A DNA stretch of 64,000 nt from Thauera propionica. Its GTDB lineage: Bacteria > Pseudomonadota > Gammaproteobacteria > Burkholderiales > Rhodocyclaceae. Positions 1-10,505 of this stretch are shown here, piece by piece (position 1 is the stretch's first letter; each line of letters opens with the position of its first letter). The stretch is from positions 62,001 through 126,000 of the forward strand of contig NZ_NOIH01000012.1 in NCBI RefSeq assembly GCF_002245655.1, read 5' to 3'. The notes under the pieces were generated by a model. That model saw only the letters and a program-made list of their open reading frames with translations. It had not been told where the DNA came from and made no database searches. The translations under genes were made by a program, and so were the position numbers.

Positions 1-111
1 GACTTCTTCTTCGTCACCGAGGACCTGGTGCCGCGTGTGCGGAGCGTGCAGGTGCTGGCTGACACACCCGCCTCGGACCACCAGCCGGTGGTGCTGGAGC
101 TGAGCGACTGA
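1..111 (+). CDS. Endonuclease/exonuclease/phosphatase-family protein, C-terminal fragment
   Basis: Only the last 36 codons are in the window and the gene begins to the left. The visible tail ends with an S-D-H-Q-P motif about ten residues before the stop. In the EEP superfamily (DNase I-like, Mg2+-dependent nucleases and phosphatases) the C-terminal SDH triplet supplies the catalytic histidine, and the preceding 'DFFFVTEDL' strand is also typical. The substrate cannot be told from this piece. The following gene is convergent. Confidence 0.6.
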   Translation, partial: DFFFVTEDLVPRVRSVQVLADTPASDHQPVVLELSD

Positions 112-141
112 GGGACGACTGAGTTTGCTTCAGCGCTTGCG

Positions 142-957
142 TCAGGTCTTTCCCGCCGGCGGTTCGACCAGGTCGCGGTAGGCGTGCCAGGTGGCGTGGC
201 CGACGATGGGCATCGTCAGGACCAGTCCGACGTGAAAGGTGAGGAAGCCGATCAGGGTCAGTGAGACGATCAGCACGGCCCACAGCAGCATCGGTGCCGG
301 GTTGCGCAGCAGGGCGCCGAAACTGGCCAGCATGGCGCTGACGGCATCCTGGTTGCGGTCCAGCATCAGCGGGATGGAGACCACGCTGGCGGCGAAGGCG
401 ACGAAAGCGAAGATCAGGCCCACGCCGAAATACACGGCGATGAACTCGAGGTTCTCGAGCCGCAGCATCTGCCCGACGAAACCCGACAGGCTGGGCATCT
501 CCTCGGTGTAGAAGAGGGCGAACACGACCAGCGAGGCGCGCGCCCAGACCAGGAAGACGACACCCAGCACGACGGCGAATACGCCGATGTTGCCGGCGTT
601 GCGCCGCCACACCGTCAGTGTCGGGACGAGCGTGCAGGACTCGCCGCGTTCGCGCCGGCGGCTGAGTTCGTACAGGCCCATGGCGAGGAATGGGCCGAGG
701 ATGAGGAAGCCCGACGTCAGCGCTGCCGTGTATTCGTAGGCGTGCCGGAAGATGATGGTGAGCAGCAGTCCCATGCCGGTGAAGCAGAAGCCGTAGAACA
801 GGCTGGGGATGGGGCAGGCGCGGAGATCGCCGAGGCCCCGTCCGATCCAGCGCAAGGGGGCGGCGGCCGGTACCTCGCGCACGCGAGGGAAGGGCGGCCC
901 CGGGTCATCGTCCGCCGGTTTGTGTGAGGCTGGGCGGTTTTCGTTCTGCTGCGCCAT
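142..957 (-). CDS. DUF2189-type integral membrane protein
   Basis: 271-residue membrane protein. It has a polar Pro-rich N-terminus (1-50) and hydrophobic segments at about 53-70, 77-97, 124-150, 170-198 and 221-256, giving five or six membrane passes. The pattern and the conserved 'FYGFCFTGMG' and 'GHATWHAY' stretches resemble the DUF2189 family of uncharacterised proteobacterial inner-membrane proteins. Function is unknown. It is transcribed away from the alpha/beta hydrolase gene and converges on the EEP gene, so it is probably monocistronic. Confidence 0.7.
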   Translation of the reverse strand: MAQQNENRPASHKPADDDPGPPFPRVREVPAAAPLRWIGRGLGDLRACPIPSLFYGFCFTGMGLLLTIIFRHAYEYTAALTSGFLILGPFLAMGLYELSRRRERGESCTLVPTLTVWRRNAGNIGVFAVVLGVVFLVWARASLVVFALFYTEEMPSLSGFVGQMLRLENLEFIAVYFGVGLIFAFVAFAASVVSIPLMLDRNQDAVSAMLASFGALLRNPAPMLLWAVLIVSLTLIGFLTFHVGLVLTMPIVGHATWHAYRDLVEPPAGKT

Positions 958-1031
958 GTCTCTCTCCTGTCGGGTCGTTGTTCGTGGCAGCGGAACGGGG
1001 GCAGCACCTGTTGTTGTTCACCCGGAGGGTG

Positions 1032-1829
1032 TCAGTTCGGCCCCCGCAAGGCGTCGACCAGGGCGTGCGGTGCTTCCTGCATCATCGCGTGGCCGGCGCC
1101 GGCAAGCACGATGATACGCGCGCTGCAGCCTGCCTTTTCAAGCGAATCGGATAGGGGTTTTACCGCATCAGCGGGGGTCATGCGGTCGAGTTCGCCGCAG
1201 ATCAGCAGCGTGGCACAGCGTACCCGCGCCGCTGCGGCCAGCCCGTCCTGCCAGGTGTCGCAGGCCGCAAGGTCGCTGGCCAGCACACGTGCGCCCTGTT
1301 GCTGCATGCGCTGCAGGTTGGCCGCCTCGAGGTCGGCGCGACGTGCTTCGCCCAGCACGTCCGCTGGCGCGAAGGAGAACTTGTTGATCAGGGCGAAGGC
1401 GCGCTCGGGTTCGTTGTGCGCGGCGTCGAGCAGAAAGGGCGAAACCGGCATCGGCACGCTGCAGCCGACCAGCGCGAGGCCTTCGATACGGTCGGGCGCC
1501 TTGCCCGCCGCGGCGAGTGCGACCAGCGAGCCCATGCTGTGGCCGCACAGGCGGATGCGGTCGAGGCCGAGCGCGTCGCCGAGCGCAAGCACCCACGCGG
1601 CGATCGTGTCGATGTCGGCCAGGGGCGCACCTGCCGAGCCGCCATGGCCGGGCAGGTCGGGCACGAACACCCGCGCGCCACCGGCTGCGAGGCCCGCGGC
1701 AATGTCGTCCCACACCGCATGATCGTGGCCGGCGCCGTGGATGAGCAGCCAGGGCGCCCTGTCGGTTTGCTGTTGCGGGGCGTGTTCGAACAGGGCGACC
1801 GGCTGGCCCTGGAGGTCGAGTTGTTTCAT
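1032..1829 (-). CDS. Alpha/beta-hydrolase fold protein
   Basis: 265 residues with a full alpha/beta-hydrolase layout. There is an oxyanion-loop HGAG at 31-34, a nucleophile elbow GHSMG with Ser98, an acid in GELD (Asp215) and a catalytic His in GAGH (His247). No signal peptide is evident, so the enzyme is probably cytoplasmic. Such proteins hydrolyse esters, thioesters or C-C bonds; nothing here fixes the substrate. The ATG at 1829 lacks a strong Shine-Dalgarno but fits the start of the first beta strand. Confidence 0.8.
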   Translation of the reverse strand: MKQLDLQGQPVALFEHAPQQQTDRAPWLLIHGAGHDHAVWDDIAAGLAAGGARVFVPDLPGHGGSAGAPLADIDTIAAWVLALGDALGLDRIRLCGHSMGSLVALAAAGKAPDRIEGLALVGCSVPMPVSPFLLDAAHNEPERAFALINKFSFAPADVLGEARRADLEAANLQRMQQQGARVLASDLAACDTWQDGLAAAARVRCATLLICGELDRMTPADAVKPLSDSLEKAGCSARIIVLAGAGHAMMQEAPHALVDALRGPN

Positions 1830-1935
1830 CGGCAGCGTCCGTTGTGAATCTGGGTTGATGGTGGAGGCGGAAGCGTGGCGTCCGGCCGGCGCGAGCGCTT
1901 GGGCAGGATACGGGGCATGCGTTGGCGACGCGGGT

Positions 1936-2151
1936 TCAGGCGCGCTCGTCCGGCTCCAGCAGGTGCTCGATGGCGACGATGCGGTCCTTGAGCGCGAGCT
2001 TGCGTTTCTTGAGCCGGCGCAGCATCAGTTCGTCGCCGAGCGGGAGCTGGGCCAGCCGGTTGATGGCCTCGTCCAGATCGTGGTGCTCGGTGCGCAGTTC
2101 GTCGAGCCGGCGGCGCAGGCTGGTGACATCGTCGAGGGGTTCGTCGCTCAT
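1936..2151 (-). CDS. YdcH/DUF465 family small protein
   Basis: 71-residue, highly charged, predicted helical protein. The 'LRRRLDELRTEHHDLDEAI' and 'LRRLKKRKLALKDRI' stretches are typical of the YdcH (DUF465) family, short two-helix coiled-coil proteins of unknown role. The ATG at 2149-2151 gives the usual family length, and a longer open frame running to 3015 is an antisense shadow of greB. It lies divergent from greB. Confidence 0.8.
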   Translation of the reverse strand: MSDEPLDDVTSLRRRLDELRTEHHDLDEAINRLAQLPLGDELMLRRLKKRKLALKDRIVAIEHLLEPDERA

Positions 2152-2385
2152 GATTGACCTGTGCGCTGGGCGCGAGGGAAATGAAGGGCAGGGTGCGGAC
2201 ACCCGGCAGGCCTGCCCGATGGTATTCGCCACCCCGCATGCTGACAACCTGCGCCGGGCGGCCGAGGATGGCGGTGGTCGGCCTTGCGCCGCCTTCCTGT
2301 CCTGGACTCCGCCACAGAGGTCTGCCGCCGCGCGCGCGGATTCCCTATCATGCGCGCCTTGGAACATGAACTGGAGCAGCGCGCA

Positions 2386-2940
2386 GTGAACAAGGCGTTC
2401 GTGAAGGAAAACGACGGCGGGGACGACGACGAGGAACTCGCGCCCGCGCTGCGCCTGCCGGCGGGCAGCAAGAATTACATGACCCGGCGCGGCTACGACG
2501 CGCTGCGGGCCGAACTCGACCAGCTGGTGCGCATCGAGCGCCCGAAGCTGGTCGAGACCGTGGCGTGGGCGGCCGGCAACGGCGACCGATCGGAAAACGG
2601 CGACTACATCTACGGCAAGAAGCGCCTGCGCGAGATCGACCGCCGGATACGCTTCCTCATCAAGCGCATCGAGAACGCCGAGGTGGTCGACCCCGAACGC
2701 CAGCAGGACCTGGAGCAGGTCTTCTTCGGTGCCACGGTGAGCTTCTGCGACCTCGATACCGAGGAGGAGCAGACCTGGCAGATCGTCGGCGTGGATGAGG
2801 CCGACGCCTCGCAGGGGCGGATCAGCTGGATCTCGCCGCTGGCACGCGCGGTGCTGAAGGCGAGGGTGGGCGACGTGGTGCGCTTCCAGAGCCCGGCGGG
2901 GATACGCGAGATCGAGGTGGTGGAGATCCGCTACGTCTGA
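2386..2940 (+). CDS. greB: Transcription elongation factor GreB
   Basis: Rescues backtracked RNA polymerase by stimulating transcript cleavage. The N-terminal coiled coil carries the acidic tip context '[15 protein letters not shown]', and the C-terminal FKBP-like half contains '[15 protein letters not shown]' and '[12 protein letters not shown]'. I chose the GTG at 2386 because a GGAG lies 9 bases upstream and the protein then starts MNKAFVKE, as in relatives, giving 184 aa. In-frame ATGs at 2284 and 2350 have no such support. A TATCAT box at 2346-2351 could be a -10 element, which would also exclude the upstream starts. Confidence 0.92.
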   Translation: MNKAFVKENDGGDDDEELAPALRLPAGSKNYMTRRGYDALRAELDQLVRIERPKLVETVAWAAGNGDRSENGDYIYGKKRLREIDRRIRFLIKRIENAEVVDPERQQDLEQVFFGATVSFCDLDTEEEQTWQIVGVDEADASQGRISWISPLARAVLKARVGDVVRFQSPAGIREIEVVEIRYV

Positions 2941-3083
2941 TTTGCTCGAGTGCGGCCCAGCGTGAATTTCTTCCGGGATCTTCGCTAAAGGTCTGGCCGG
3001 CGCCGCCGAAAACAAAGTCAGACGACCCGGTGTGGTCGCTCCTCCGTGCGTCCGCGGAGCCCAAGTCTTTCAGGAAGAACAAG

Positions 3084-4718
3084 ATGTCGCTCAAGAGCCT
3101 GTCCGTGTCGCAACGGTTCGTCCTTCTCATCATCGCCTCCCTCCTCGGCATGCTGCTGCTTGCTGGTTTGGGTTTGAACGGTACACGCAACGCGATGGAG
3201 GACGGCAACAACAAATCCATCCGCAGCCTGGTCGAAAGCGCCCATGGCGTTGTCGCCCACTACGAGGCGCTGGAGCGCGCCGGCAAGATGAGCCGTGCCG
3301 AGGCACAGTCGGCCGCTATGGAGGCCCTGCGCCCGGTGCGCTACGACACCACCGAGTACTTCTACATATGGTCGCTCGAGGGTGTGTCGGTGATGCATCC
3401 GGTCCGTCCTGAGCTGCAGGGCCAGAACATGATCGGCAAGATCAAGTACGCTGGGGGCCGCGACCTCGTCAGCGATATGACGGCCTTGGTGCGCAATGCG
3501 CCTGAAGGCTACCTGATGGCGGAGTTTCCGCGCCCGGGGTCGGATTTGCCTGTGCCCAAGTTGCTGTTCTTGAAGAAGGTGGACAGCTGGGGCTGGATCG
3601 TGGGCTCGGGGATCTACGTGGATGACGTCGATGCCCGGTTCATGTCCGGCGCGCTGCAGTTCGGTGGCATCGTCGCCGTGCTGCTCATCGTGCTGATCGT
3701 GATCGCCTGGCGCGTGGCGCGCAGCGTGACGACGCAGCTCGGCGGCGAGCCGGCGTACGCGACCGAGATCATGCAGCGCGTGGCCGACGGCGACCTGCGC
3801 GTGGAGGTCGATGTCAAGGGTGGTGCCGACAGCCTGCTCGGGACGCTGGCCGGCATGGTCAACCAGCTGCGCGGCATGATGCGCGACATCGGGCGTAATG
3901 CCGAACAGGTGGCCGACAACTCGCGCGAGATCTCCGGCGTGTCGCGCTCGGTGTCGCAGGCGACCGAGAACCAGACCGGTGCGACGGCGGCGATTGCGGC
4001 TGCCATCGAGGAGATGACGGTCAGCATCGGTCAGATCACGGAGAGTGCGGTCGGTGCCGAGCGCAACTCGGCGCGGGCGAGCGAGCTGGCAGGTCAGGGC
4101 GCGACCAAGGCCGAGCGCGCAGCGGGCGAGATGCAGGCGATCGCCGGCACTGTCGGCGAAGCGGCGGGCAAGATCCAGTCGCTGGTTACCAAGGCCAACG
4201 AGGTTGGCACGATTGCGAGCGTGATCAAGGAGATCGCGGCGCAGACCAACCTGCTGGCGCTGAATGCGGCGATCGAGGCGGCGCGTGCGGGCGAGCAGGG
4301 CCGCGGCTTTGCGGTGGTGGCCGATGAGGTGCGCAAGCTGGCCGAGCGCACCAGCACCGCGACGGTGCAGATCGAGCAGGTGATCGCCGGCATCCAGACC
4401 GAGACACAGGGCACGGTGGACGCCATGTCGCGCGTGTCGACGCAGGTCGACAGCGGCGTTGGCCTGGTCATGGACGCGAGCGAGTCGCTGCGCACCATCA
4501 ACCAGGGCACGGCCGAAACCCTGGGGCAGATCCGCAGCGTGGCCGAGGCGACGACCGAGCAGAGTGCGGCCTCGACCGCCATCGCGCAGGAAGTCGAGCA
4601 GATCGCGCAGATGGTCGAGGGCACGAGCGAGTCGATGCGTTCGGCGGTCTCGGCGGTCGAGCAACTTGAGCAACTGTCGCGCGATCTGCACCAGATGGTG
4701 GCGCGCTTCCGCGTCTGA
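3084..4718 (+). CDS. Methyl-accepting chemotaxis protein (single-Cache sensor), copy 1
   Basis: 544-residue chemoreceptor. It has TM1 at about 12-32 and a periplasmic sCache domain at about 35-188, with the signature [10 protein letters not shown] and the later [15 protein letters not shown]2 is at about 193-209, HAMP at about 210-262, and a long cytoplasmic signalling coiled coil has its hairpin tip at 378-420 ([20 protein letters not shown]). There is no C-terminal CheR-binding pentapeptide. The start at 3084 follows GGAAG 7 bases away; an upstream ATG at 3030 would put 18 polar residues before TM1. It is followed by a strong terminator and then a paralogue. Confidence 0.92.
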   Translation: MSLKSLSVSQRFVLLIIASLLGMLLLAGLGLNGTRNAMEDGNNKSIRSLVESAHGVVAHYEALERAGKMSRAEAQSAAMEALRPVRYDTTEYFYIWSLEGVSVMHPVRPELQGQNMIGKIKYAGGRDLVSDMTALVRNAPEGYLMAEFPRPGSDLPVPKLLFLKKVDSWGWIVGSGIYVDDVDARFMSGALQFGGIVAVLLIVLIVIAWRVARSVTTQLGGEPAYATEIMQRVADGDLRVEVDVKGGADSLLGTLAGMVNQLRGMMRDIGRNAEQVADNSREISGVSRSVSQATENQTGATAAIAAAIEEMTVSIGQITESAVGAERNSARASELAGQGATKAERAAGEMQAIAGTVGEAAGKIQSLVTKANEVGTIASVIKEIAAQTNLLALNAAIEAARAGEQGRGFAVVADEVRKLAERTSTATVQIEQVIAGIQTETQGTVDAMSRVSTQVDSGVGLVMDASESLRTINQGTAETLGQIRSVAEATTEQSAASTAIAQEVEQIAQMVEGTSESMRSAVSAVEQLEQLSRDLHQMVARFRV

Positions 4719-4740
4719 TTCCTGCCACCCGCCCGATGCA

Positions 4741-4778
4741 ACGCCCGCGGGACCGCTGGTCCTCGCGGGCGTTTTTTC
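4741..4778 (+). terminator. Rho-independent terminator after the first chemoreceptor gene
   Basis: Arms ACGCCCGCG (4741-4749) and CGCGGGCGT (4764-4772) pair perfectly. An inner GGACC/GGTCC stem with a GCT loop continues them after a one-base bulge. The structure ends in a run of six T. It lies 22 bases after the stop, so the two chemoreceptor genes are probably separate transcription units. Confidence 0.9.
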
Positions 4779-4870
4779 GTCTGCGTCAAAGTGTCACGGA
4801 TACGCCATCAGCCATGCTTCTTGGTACTTAAGTTTTCTTCATGCGCGTCGATAACTGATCCAGCAGTGTG

Positions 4871-4899
4871 ATCAAATTGCTATAAAAAATAAATTTGAT
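4871..4899. promoter_or_regulatory. AT-rich inverted repeat around a possible -10 box, upstream of the second chemoreceptor gene
   Basis: ATCAAATT (4871-4878) and AATTTGAT (4892-4899) form a perfect 8-bp inverted repeat. The 13-base spacer contains TATAAA (4881-4886), the best -10-like box in the gap. This is the most AT-rich stretch nearby. It could be an operator overlapping a promoter. No convincing -35 hexamer is visible. Confidence 0.4.
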
Positions 4900-5005
4900 T
4901 CATTAAGGTATTAAAAAGAAAGGGCATGAGCCCTCGATGTGCCTGGAGGTGTGGCACTCATGCAGTGTTCATGCCGCGTGCGACACGTTTATCGAGAGAA
5001 GGGAA

Positions 5006-6637
5006 ATGTCACTCCAATCCATGCCGGTTGCGCGCCGGCTGATGCTGATACTGGCGATTGCGCTGACGGGTCTGGTCGCGCTGGCGGCGGGCTCGCTTTA
5101 TGCACAACGGGCCGACATGGAGGCGGGCTACGAGCGCTCGATCAGGGGACATGTCGAGGTGGCGCATGGCATCGTGACTCACTACCACGGCCTTGAGCAG
5201 TCCGGCGCGATGACGCGCGACGAGGCCCAGGCCGCCGCCAAGGCAGCGTTGAGAGGGTTGCGCTACGAGGGCAACGAGTACTTCTGGGTGAACGACAGCC
5301 TTCCGCGCATGCTCATGCATCCGATCCGCCCCGAACTGGAAGGACAGGATCTGAGCGGCAACAAGGATCCCAACGGCAAGTTCCTGTTCCGCGAGTTCTC
5401 GCGCGTCGCCAACGAGTCGGGTCAGGGCGTCGTCGATTACCTGTGGCCGCGTCCGGGCTCGGAAGCACCCGTGCCCAAGATGTCCTACGTGAAGATGTTC
5501 AAGCCCTGGGACTGGATCGTGGGCACCGGCGTCTATGTGGACGACATCGACAACGAGTTCAACGCGGCCGCACTGCGCTTCGGCGGCATCGTGACCGCGG
5601 TATTGGTGCTACTGGTCGTCGTGGCCTGGCGCGTGGTGCGCAGCGTGACGACTCAGTTGGGCGGTGAGCCGGCCTACGCGGCGGACGTCATGCACCGGGT
5701 GGCGGACGGTGACCTGCGTGTCGACGTGAAGGTGGATGGCGGCGCCGACAGCCTGCTGGGCACCCTGTCGTTGATGCTGGGCAAGCTGCGCCACATGATG
5801 GGCGAGATTTCGCACAGCTCGCAGCAGGTGGCGGGCAACTCGCGTGAGATCTCCGACGTGTCGCGCTCGGTGTCGAAGGCCTCCGAAAGCCAGACCGACG
5901 CAACCGCGGCGATTGCGGCCGCCATCGAGGAGATGACGGTCAGTATCAGCCAGATCACCGAAAGCGCGATGGGCGCTGAGCGCAACTCGGCGCGCTCGGC
6001 CGAGCTTGCGAGTCAGGGCGCAGGCAAGGCCGAGCGCGCGGCAGGCGAGATGCAGGCCATTGCCGGCACGGTCGACGAGGCCGCGGGCAAGATCCAGCAT
6101 CTGGTCAAGCGGGCGGACGAGGTCGGCACCATTGCGAGCGTGATCAAGGAGATCGCGGCGCAGACCAACCTGCTGGCGCTGAATGCGGCGATCGAGGCGG
6201 CGCGTGCGGGCGAGCAGGGCCGCGGCTTTGCAGTGGTGGCCGACGAGGTGCGCAAACTGGCCGAGCGAACGAGCACCGCGACGGTGCAGATCGAGGAGGT
6301 TATCGCCGGCATCCAGAGCGAGACGCAGGGCACGGTGGACGCGATGTCGCGCGTCTCGACCCAGGTGGGCAGCGGCGTGACGCTGGTGCTCGACGCCACG
6401 GCCTCGCTGCGCGAGATCGCCGGCGGCGCGCAGGAGGCGTTGGGCCAGATCCGCAGCGTGGCCGAGGCGACGACCGAGCAGAGCGCGGCCTCGACCGCGA
6501 TCGCGCAGGAAGTCGAGCAGATCGCGCAGATGGTGGAAGGCACCAGCGCGTCGATGCGCTCGGCAGTGTCGGCGGTCGAGCAGCTCGAAAAGCTGTCGGC
6601 CGATCTCAGCGGAATGGTCGGGCGCTTCCGGGTCTGA
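5006..6637 (+). CDS. Methyl-accepting chemotaxis protein (single-Cache sensor), copy 2
   Basis: 543-residue paralogue of the preceding receptor with the same architecture: TM1 about 12-33, sCache domain with [16 protein letters not shown] and [15 protein letters not shown]2 about 195-210, HAMP, and a methylation/signalling coiled coil. The sensor half has diverged from copy 1 while the signalling half is nearly identical, so ligand range may differ with common output to CheA/CheW. The start at 5006 has GAGAAGGGA just upstream; the ORF opens at 4937 but those residues are not receptor-like. No terminator with a T-run follows. Confidence 0.92.
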   Translation: MSLQSMPVARRLMLILAIALTGLVALAAGSLYAQRADMEAGYERSIRGHVEVAHGIVTHYHGLEQSGAMTRDEAQAAAKAALRGLRYEGNEYFWVNDSLPRMLMHPIRPELEGQDLSGNKDPNGKFLFREFSRVANESGQGVVDYLWPRPGSEAPVPKMSYVKMFKPWDWIVGTGVYVDDIDNEFNAAALRFGGIVTAVLVLLVVVAWRVVRSVTTQLGGEPAYAADVMHRVADGDLRVDVKVDGGADSLLGTLSLMLGKLRHMMGEISHSSQQVAGNSREISDVSRSVSKASESQTDATAAIAAAIEEMTVSISQITESAMGAERNSARSAELASQGAGKAERAAGEMQAIAGTVDEAAGKIQHLVKRADEVGTIASVIKEIAAQTNLLALNAAIEAARAGEQGRGFAVVADEVRKLAERTSTATVQIEEVIAGIQSETQGTVDAMSRVSTQVGSGVTLVLDATASLREIAGGAQEALGQIRSVAEATTEQSAASTAIAQEVEQIAQMVEGTSASMRSAVSAVEQLEKLSADLSGMVGRFRV

Positions 6638-6661
6638 TCCGTCACCCGTTAGGCGGGCGAG

Positions 6662-6689
6662 CTTGAAATCCGCCGCGCCGCCCCCAGCT
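6662..6689 (+). promoter_or_regulatory. Sigma-32 (heat-shock) type promoter of htpG
   Basis: CTTGAAA at 6662-6668 matches the sigma-32 -35 consensus exactly. After a 13-base spacer, CCCCAGCT at 6682-6689 matches the -10 consensus CCCCATNT at all defined positions but one. Predicted transcription start is about 6695, some 30 bases before the htpG ATG. A heat-shock promoter is the expected control for htpG. Confidence 0.8.
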
Positions 6690-6724
6690 AAGGCTCCGTT
6701 CGAATAACCCCGACGGAGCCTTAG
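6688..6724. repeat. Perfect 12-bp inverted repeat covering the htpG Shine-Dalgarno
   Basis: CTAAGGCTCCGT (6688-6699) and ACGGAGCCTTAG (6713-6724) are exact reverse complements separated by 13 bases. The right arm contains the GGAG ribosome-binding site (6715-6718), 10 bases before the ATG at 6729. The left arm overlaps the predicted sigma-32 start region. It could be a DNA operator, or an RNA hairpin hiding the ribosome-binding site if transcription starts upstream. It is not the HrcA CIRCE sequence. Confidence 0.65.
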
Positions 6725-6728
6725 CGAC

Positions 6729-8663
<1,935 letters not shown>

Positions 8664-8718
8664 AGCGTCAGCCGGCCAGCGGTCGGTGTGACAACCGGTA
8701 CAAGTGCCTGAAACGAGT

Positions 8719-8750
8719 GGGCGGCGGGACGTGAGTCTCGCCGCCCATTT
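8719..8750 (+). terminator. Probable terminator after htpG
   Basis: GGGCGGCG (8719-8726) pairs with CGCCGCCC (8739-8746), with an inner GAC/GTC extension, followed by ATTT. The T-run is short, so this may be a weak or Rho-assisted terminator. The rest of the 277-base gap before the ABC transporter genes shows another 7-bp hairpin (8778-8796) and no gene. Confidence 0.5.
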
Positions 8751-8940
8751 GCGTTTGCAGCACGTCGTGCCGGGATGGCTGCCCGTCCTGGGCAGCTTGC
8801 CGCAATCGGGGTAAACGATGCTTGCCCGGGCGATGGTCCGAAGCAAGACTGATGGTGGAATAAGAAAAAGCAATACGCAGCAGCGCGAACCTCATCTTCT
8901 GCCCGGCCGTCAGCGGCGGGGCAGCCTGCCGGGACGGAAC

Positions 8941-9708
8941 ATGAGCGAGTTCATCCTCGAAACGCAGGGCCTGACGAAGGAGTTCAAGGGCTTCGTCGCG
9001 GTCTCGAATGTCGACCTGAAGGTGCAGCGAGGGCACATCCACGCCTTGATCGGCCCCAACGGTGCCGGCAAGACGACCGTCTTCAACCTGCTGACCAAGT
9101 TCCTGCCCCCAAGCTCGGGTTCGATCCTGTTCGAGGGGCGGGACATTACCCGCGAGGCACCGGTGGCGACCGCCCGCCGCGGCATGGTGCGGTCCTTCCA
9201 GATCTCGGCGACCTTTCCGCACCTGACGGTGATGGAGAACGTGCGCATCGGCCTGCAGCGCACGCTGGGTACGGAGTTCCACTTCTGGCGCTCGAAGAAG
9301 TCGCTGGACGTGCTCAACGGCCGTGCGATGGAATTGCTCGAATCGGTGGATCTGGCGGGTTTTGCCGACACGGTCACCGCCGAGATGCCCTATGGCCGCA
9401 AGCGTGCGCTGGAGATCGCGACCACGCTGGCGCTCGACCCCAAGATGATGCTGCTCGACGAGCCCACCCAGGGCATGGGCAGCGAGGACATCGCGCGCGT
9501 GGTCGATCTGATCCGCAAGGTGTCCGCCAACCGCACCATCCTGATGGTGGAGCACAACCTGTCGGTGGTCGCCAACCTGTGCGACCGCATCACCGTGCTC
9601 ACCCGCGGCAGCATCCTCGCCGAAGGGCCCTATGCCGAAGTGTCCAAGAACCCCAAGGTGCTCGAGGCCTATGTCGGTTCCGACGACATCAACGATGCCC
9701 ACCACTGA
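8941..9708 (+). CDS. livG: Branched-chain amino acid-type ABC transporter ATPase (LivG family)
   Basis: 255-residue nucleotide-binding subunit. Walker A is GPNGAGKTT at 38-46. The signature region is the LivG-type MPYGRKRALEIA instead of canonical LSGGQ, Walker B is KMMLLDEP, and the H-loop is VEHN. The ATG at 8941 has GGGACGG upstream; in-frame codons back to 8818 are not family-like. It is the first gene of a five-gene importer (livG, livF, binding protein, livH, livM). Gene order alone does not tell whether the substrate is a branched-chain amino acid, an aromatic acid or an amide. Confidence 0.9.
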   Translation: MSEFILETQGLTKEFKGFVAVSNVDLKVQRGHIHALIGPNGAGKTTVFNLLTKFLPPSSGSILFEGRDITREAPVATARRGMVRSFQISATFPHLTVMENVRIGLQRTLGTEFHFWRSKKSLDVLNGRAMELLESVDLAGFADTVTAEMPYGRKRALEIATTLALDPKMMLLDEPTQGMGSEDIARVVDLIRKVSANRTILMVEHNLSVVANLCDRITVLTRGSILAEGPYAEVSKNPKVLEAYVGSDDINDAHH

Positions 9709-9726
9709 TCCGCGGCGGACGCAGAC

Positions 9727-10449
9727 ATGACCAGTGCTTTCCATCCCCATCCCGAAATGCTGCGGATCCATGATCTGCATGCGTTCTACGGCGAGTCGCA
9801 CATTCTGCACGGCATCGACCTGAAGGTGGCGCGCGGCGAGTGCGTCACCCTGCTGGGGCGCAACGGCTCGGGGCGGTCGACGACCCTCAAGTCGGTCCTC
9901 GGCCTTGTCGGCCGGCGCAGCGGCTCGATCATGGTCAATGGCAAGGAAGTCATCGCCGAGCCGACGCACCGCATGGCGCGCTATGGCGTGGGCTACGTGC
10001 CCGAGGAGCGCGCGATCTTCGCCTCGCTGTCGTGCGAGGAGAACCTGCTGCTGCCGCCGCAGGTCGCCAGTGGCGGCATGTCGGTGGATGAGATCTACCG
10101 CATGTTCCCGAACCTGCTCGAGCGTCGCAACAGCCCGGGCTCGAAGCTCTCCGGCGGCGAGCAGCAGATGCTGGCGATGGCTCGCGTACTGCGCACCGGC
10201 GCCAAGCTGCTGTTGCTGGACGAGATCACCGAGGGCCTGGCGCCGGTCATCGTCCGCAAGCTCGGCGAGGTCATCATCGAGCTGAAGTCGCGCGGCTTCA
10301 CCATCGTGATGGTGGAGCAGAACTTCCGCTTCGCCGCGCCGCTGGCCGATCGCCACTACGTGCTGGAGCACGGGGAAATCATCGCCACCATCAGCGCCGA
10401 GGAACTGCCCGGCCGCATGGATTGGCTGCACCAGACGCTCGGGGTGTGA
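9727..10449 (+). CDS. livF: Branched-chain amino acid-type ABC transporter ATPase (LivF family), Arg in Walker A
   Basis: 240-residue second ATPase subunit of the importer. The signature LSGGEQQMLAMAR and Walker B LLLLDEI are normal. The Walker A reads GRNGSGRST (44-52), with Arg50 where almost all ABC ATPases have the phosphate-contacting Lys; the codon is an unambiguous CGG. LivG, its presumed heterodimer partner, keeps the Lys. From memory, Arg also occurs in some LivF-like proteins, so this may be a subfamily trait, not a defect. It starts 18 bases after livG. Confidence 0.88.
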   Translation: MTSAFHPHPEMLRIHDLHAFYGESHILHGIDLKVARGECVTLLGRNGSGRSTTLKSVLGLVGRRSGSIMVNGKEVIAEPTHRMARYGVGYVPEERAIFASLSCEENLLLPPQVASGGMSVDEIYRMFPNLLERRNSPGSKLSGGEQQMLAMARVLRTGAKLLLLDEITEGLAPVIVRKLGEVIIELKSRGFTIVMVEQNFRFAAPLADRHYVLEHGEIIATISAEELPGRMDWLHQTLGV

Positions 10450-10505
10450 GCGGCTCTGCCGCCCGACTCCTGCGTATCACCACCAAAACGAGACGGAGAC
10501 GAACG

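Noticed and set aside
3030-3083. Upstream start for the first chemoreceptor
   Set aside because: It would add 18 polar residues before TM1 and has no ribosome-binding site, whereas the ATG at 3084 has one and matches its paralogue.
6688-6724. CIRCE (HrcA) operator before htpG
   Set aside because: The arms CTAAGGCTCCGT/ACGGAGCCTTAG do not match TTAGCACTC-N9-GAGTGCTAA in sequence or spacing.
8664-8940. A small gene in the gap between htpG and livG
   Set aside because: Only hairpins and an in-frame extension of livG without family similarity are present; no ribosome-binding site with a credible ORF.
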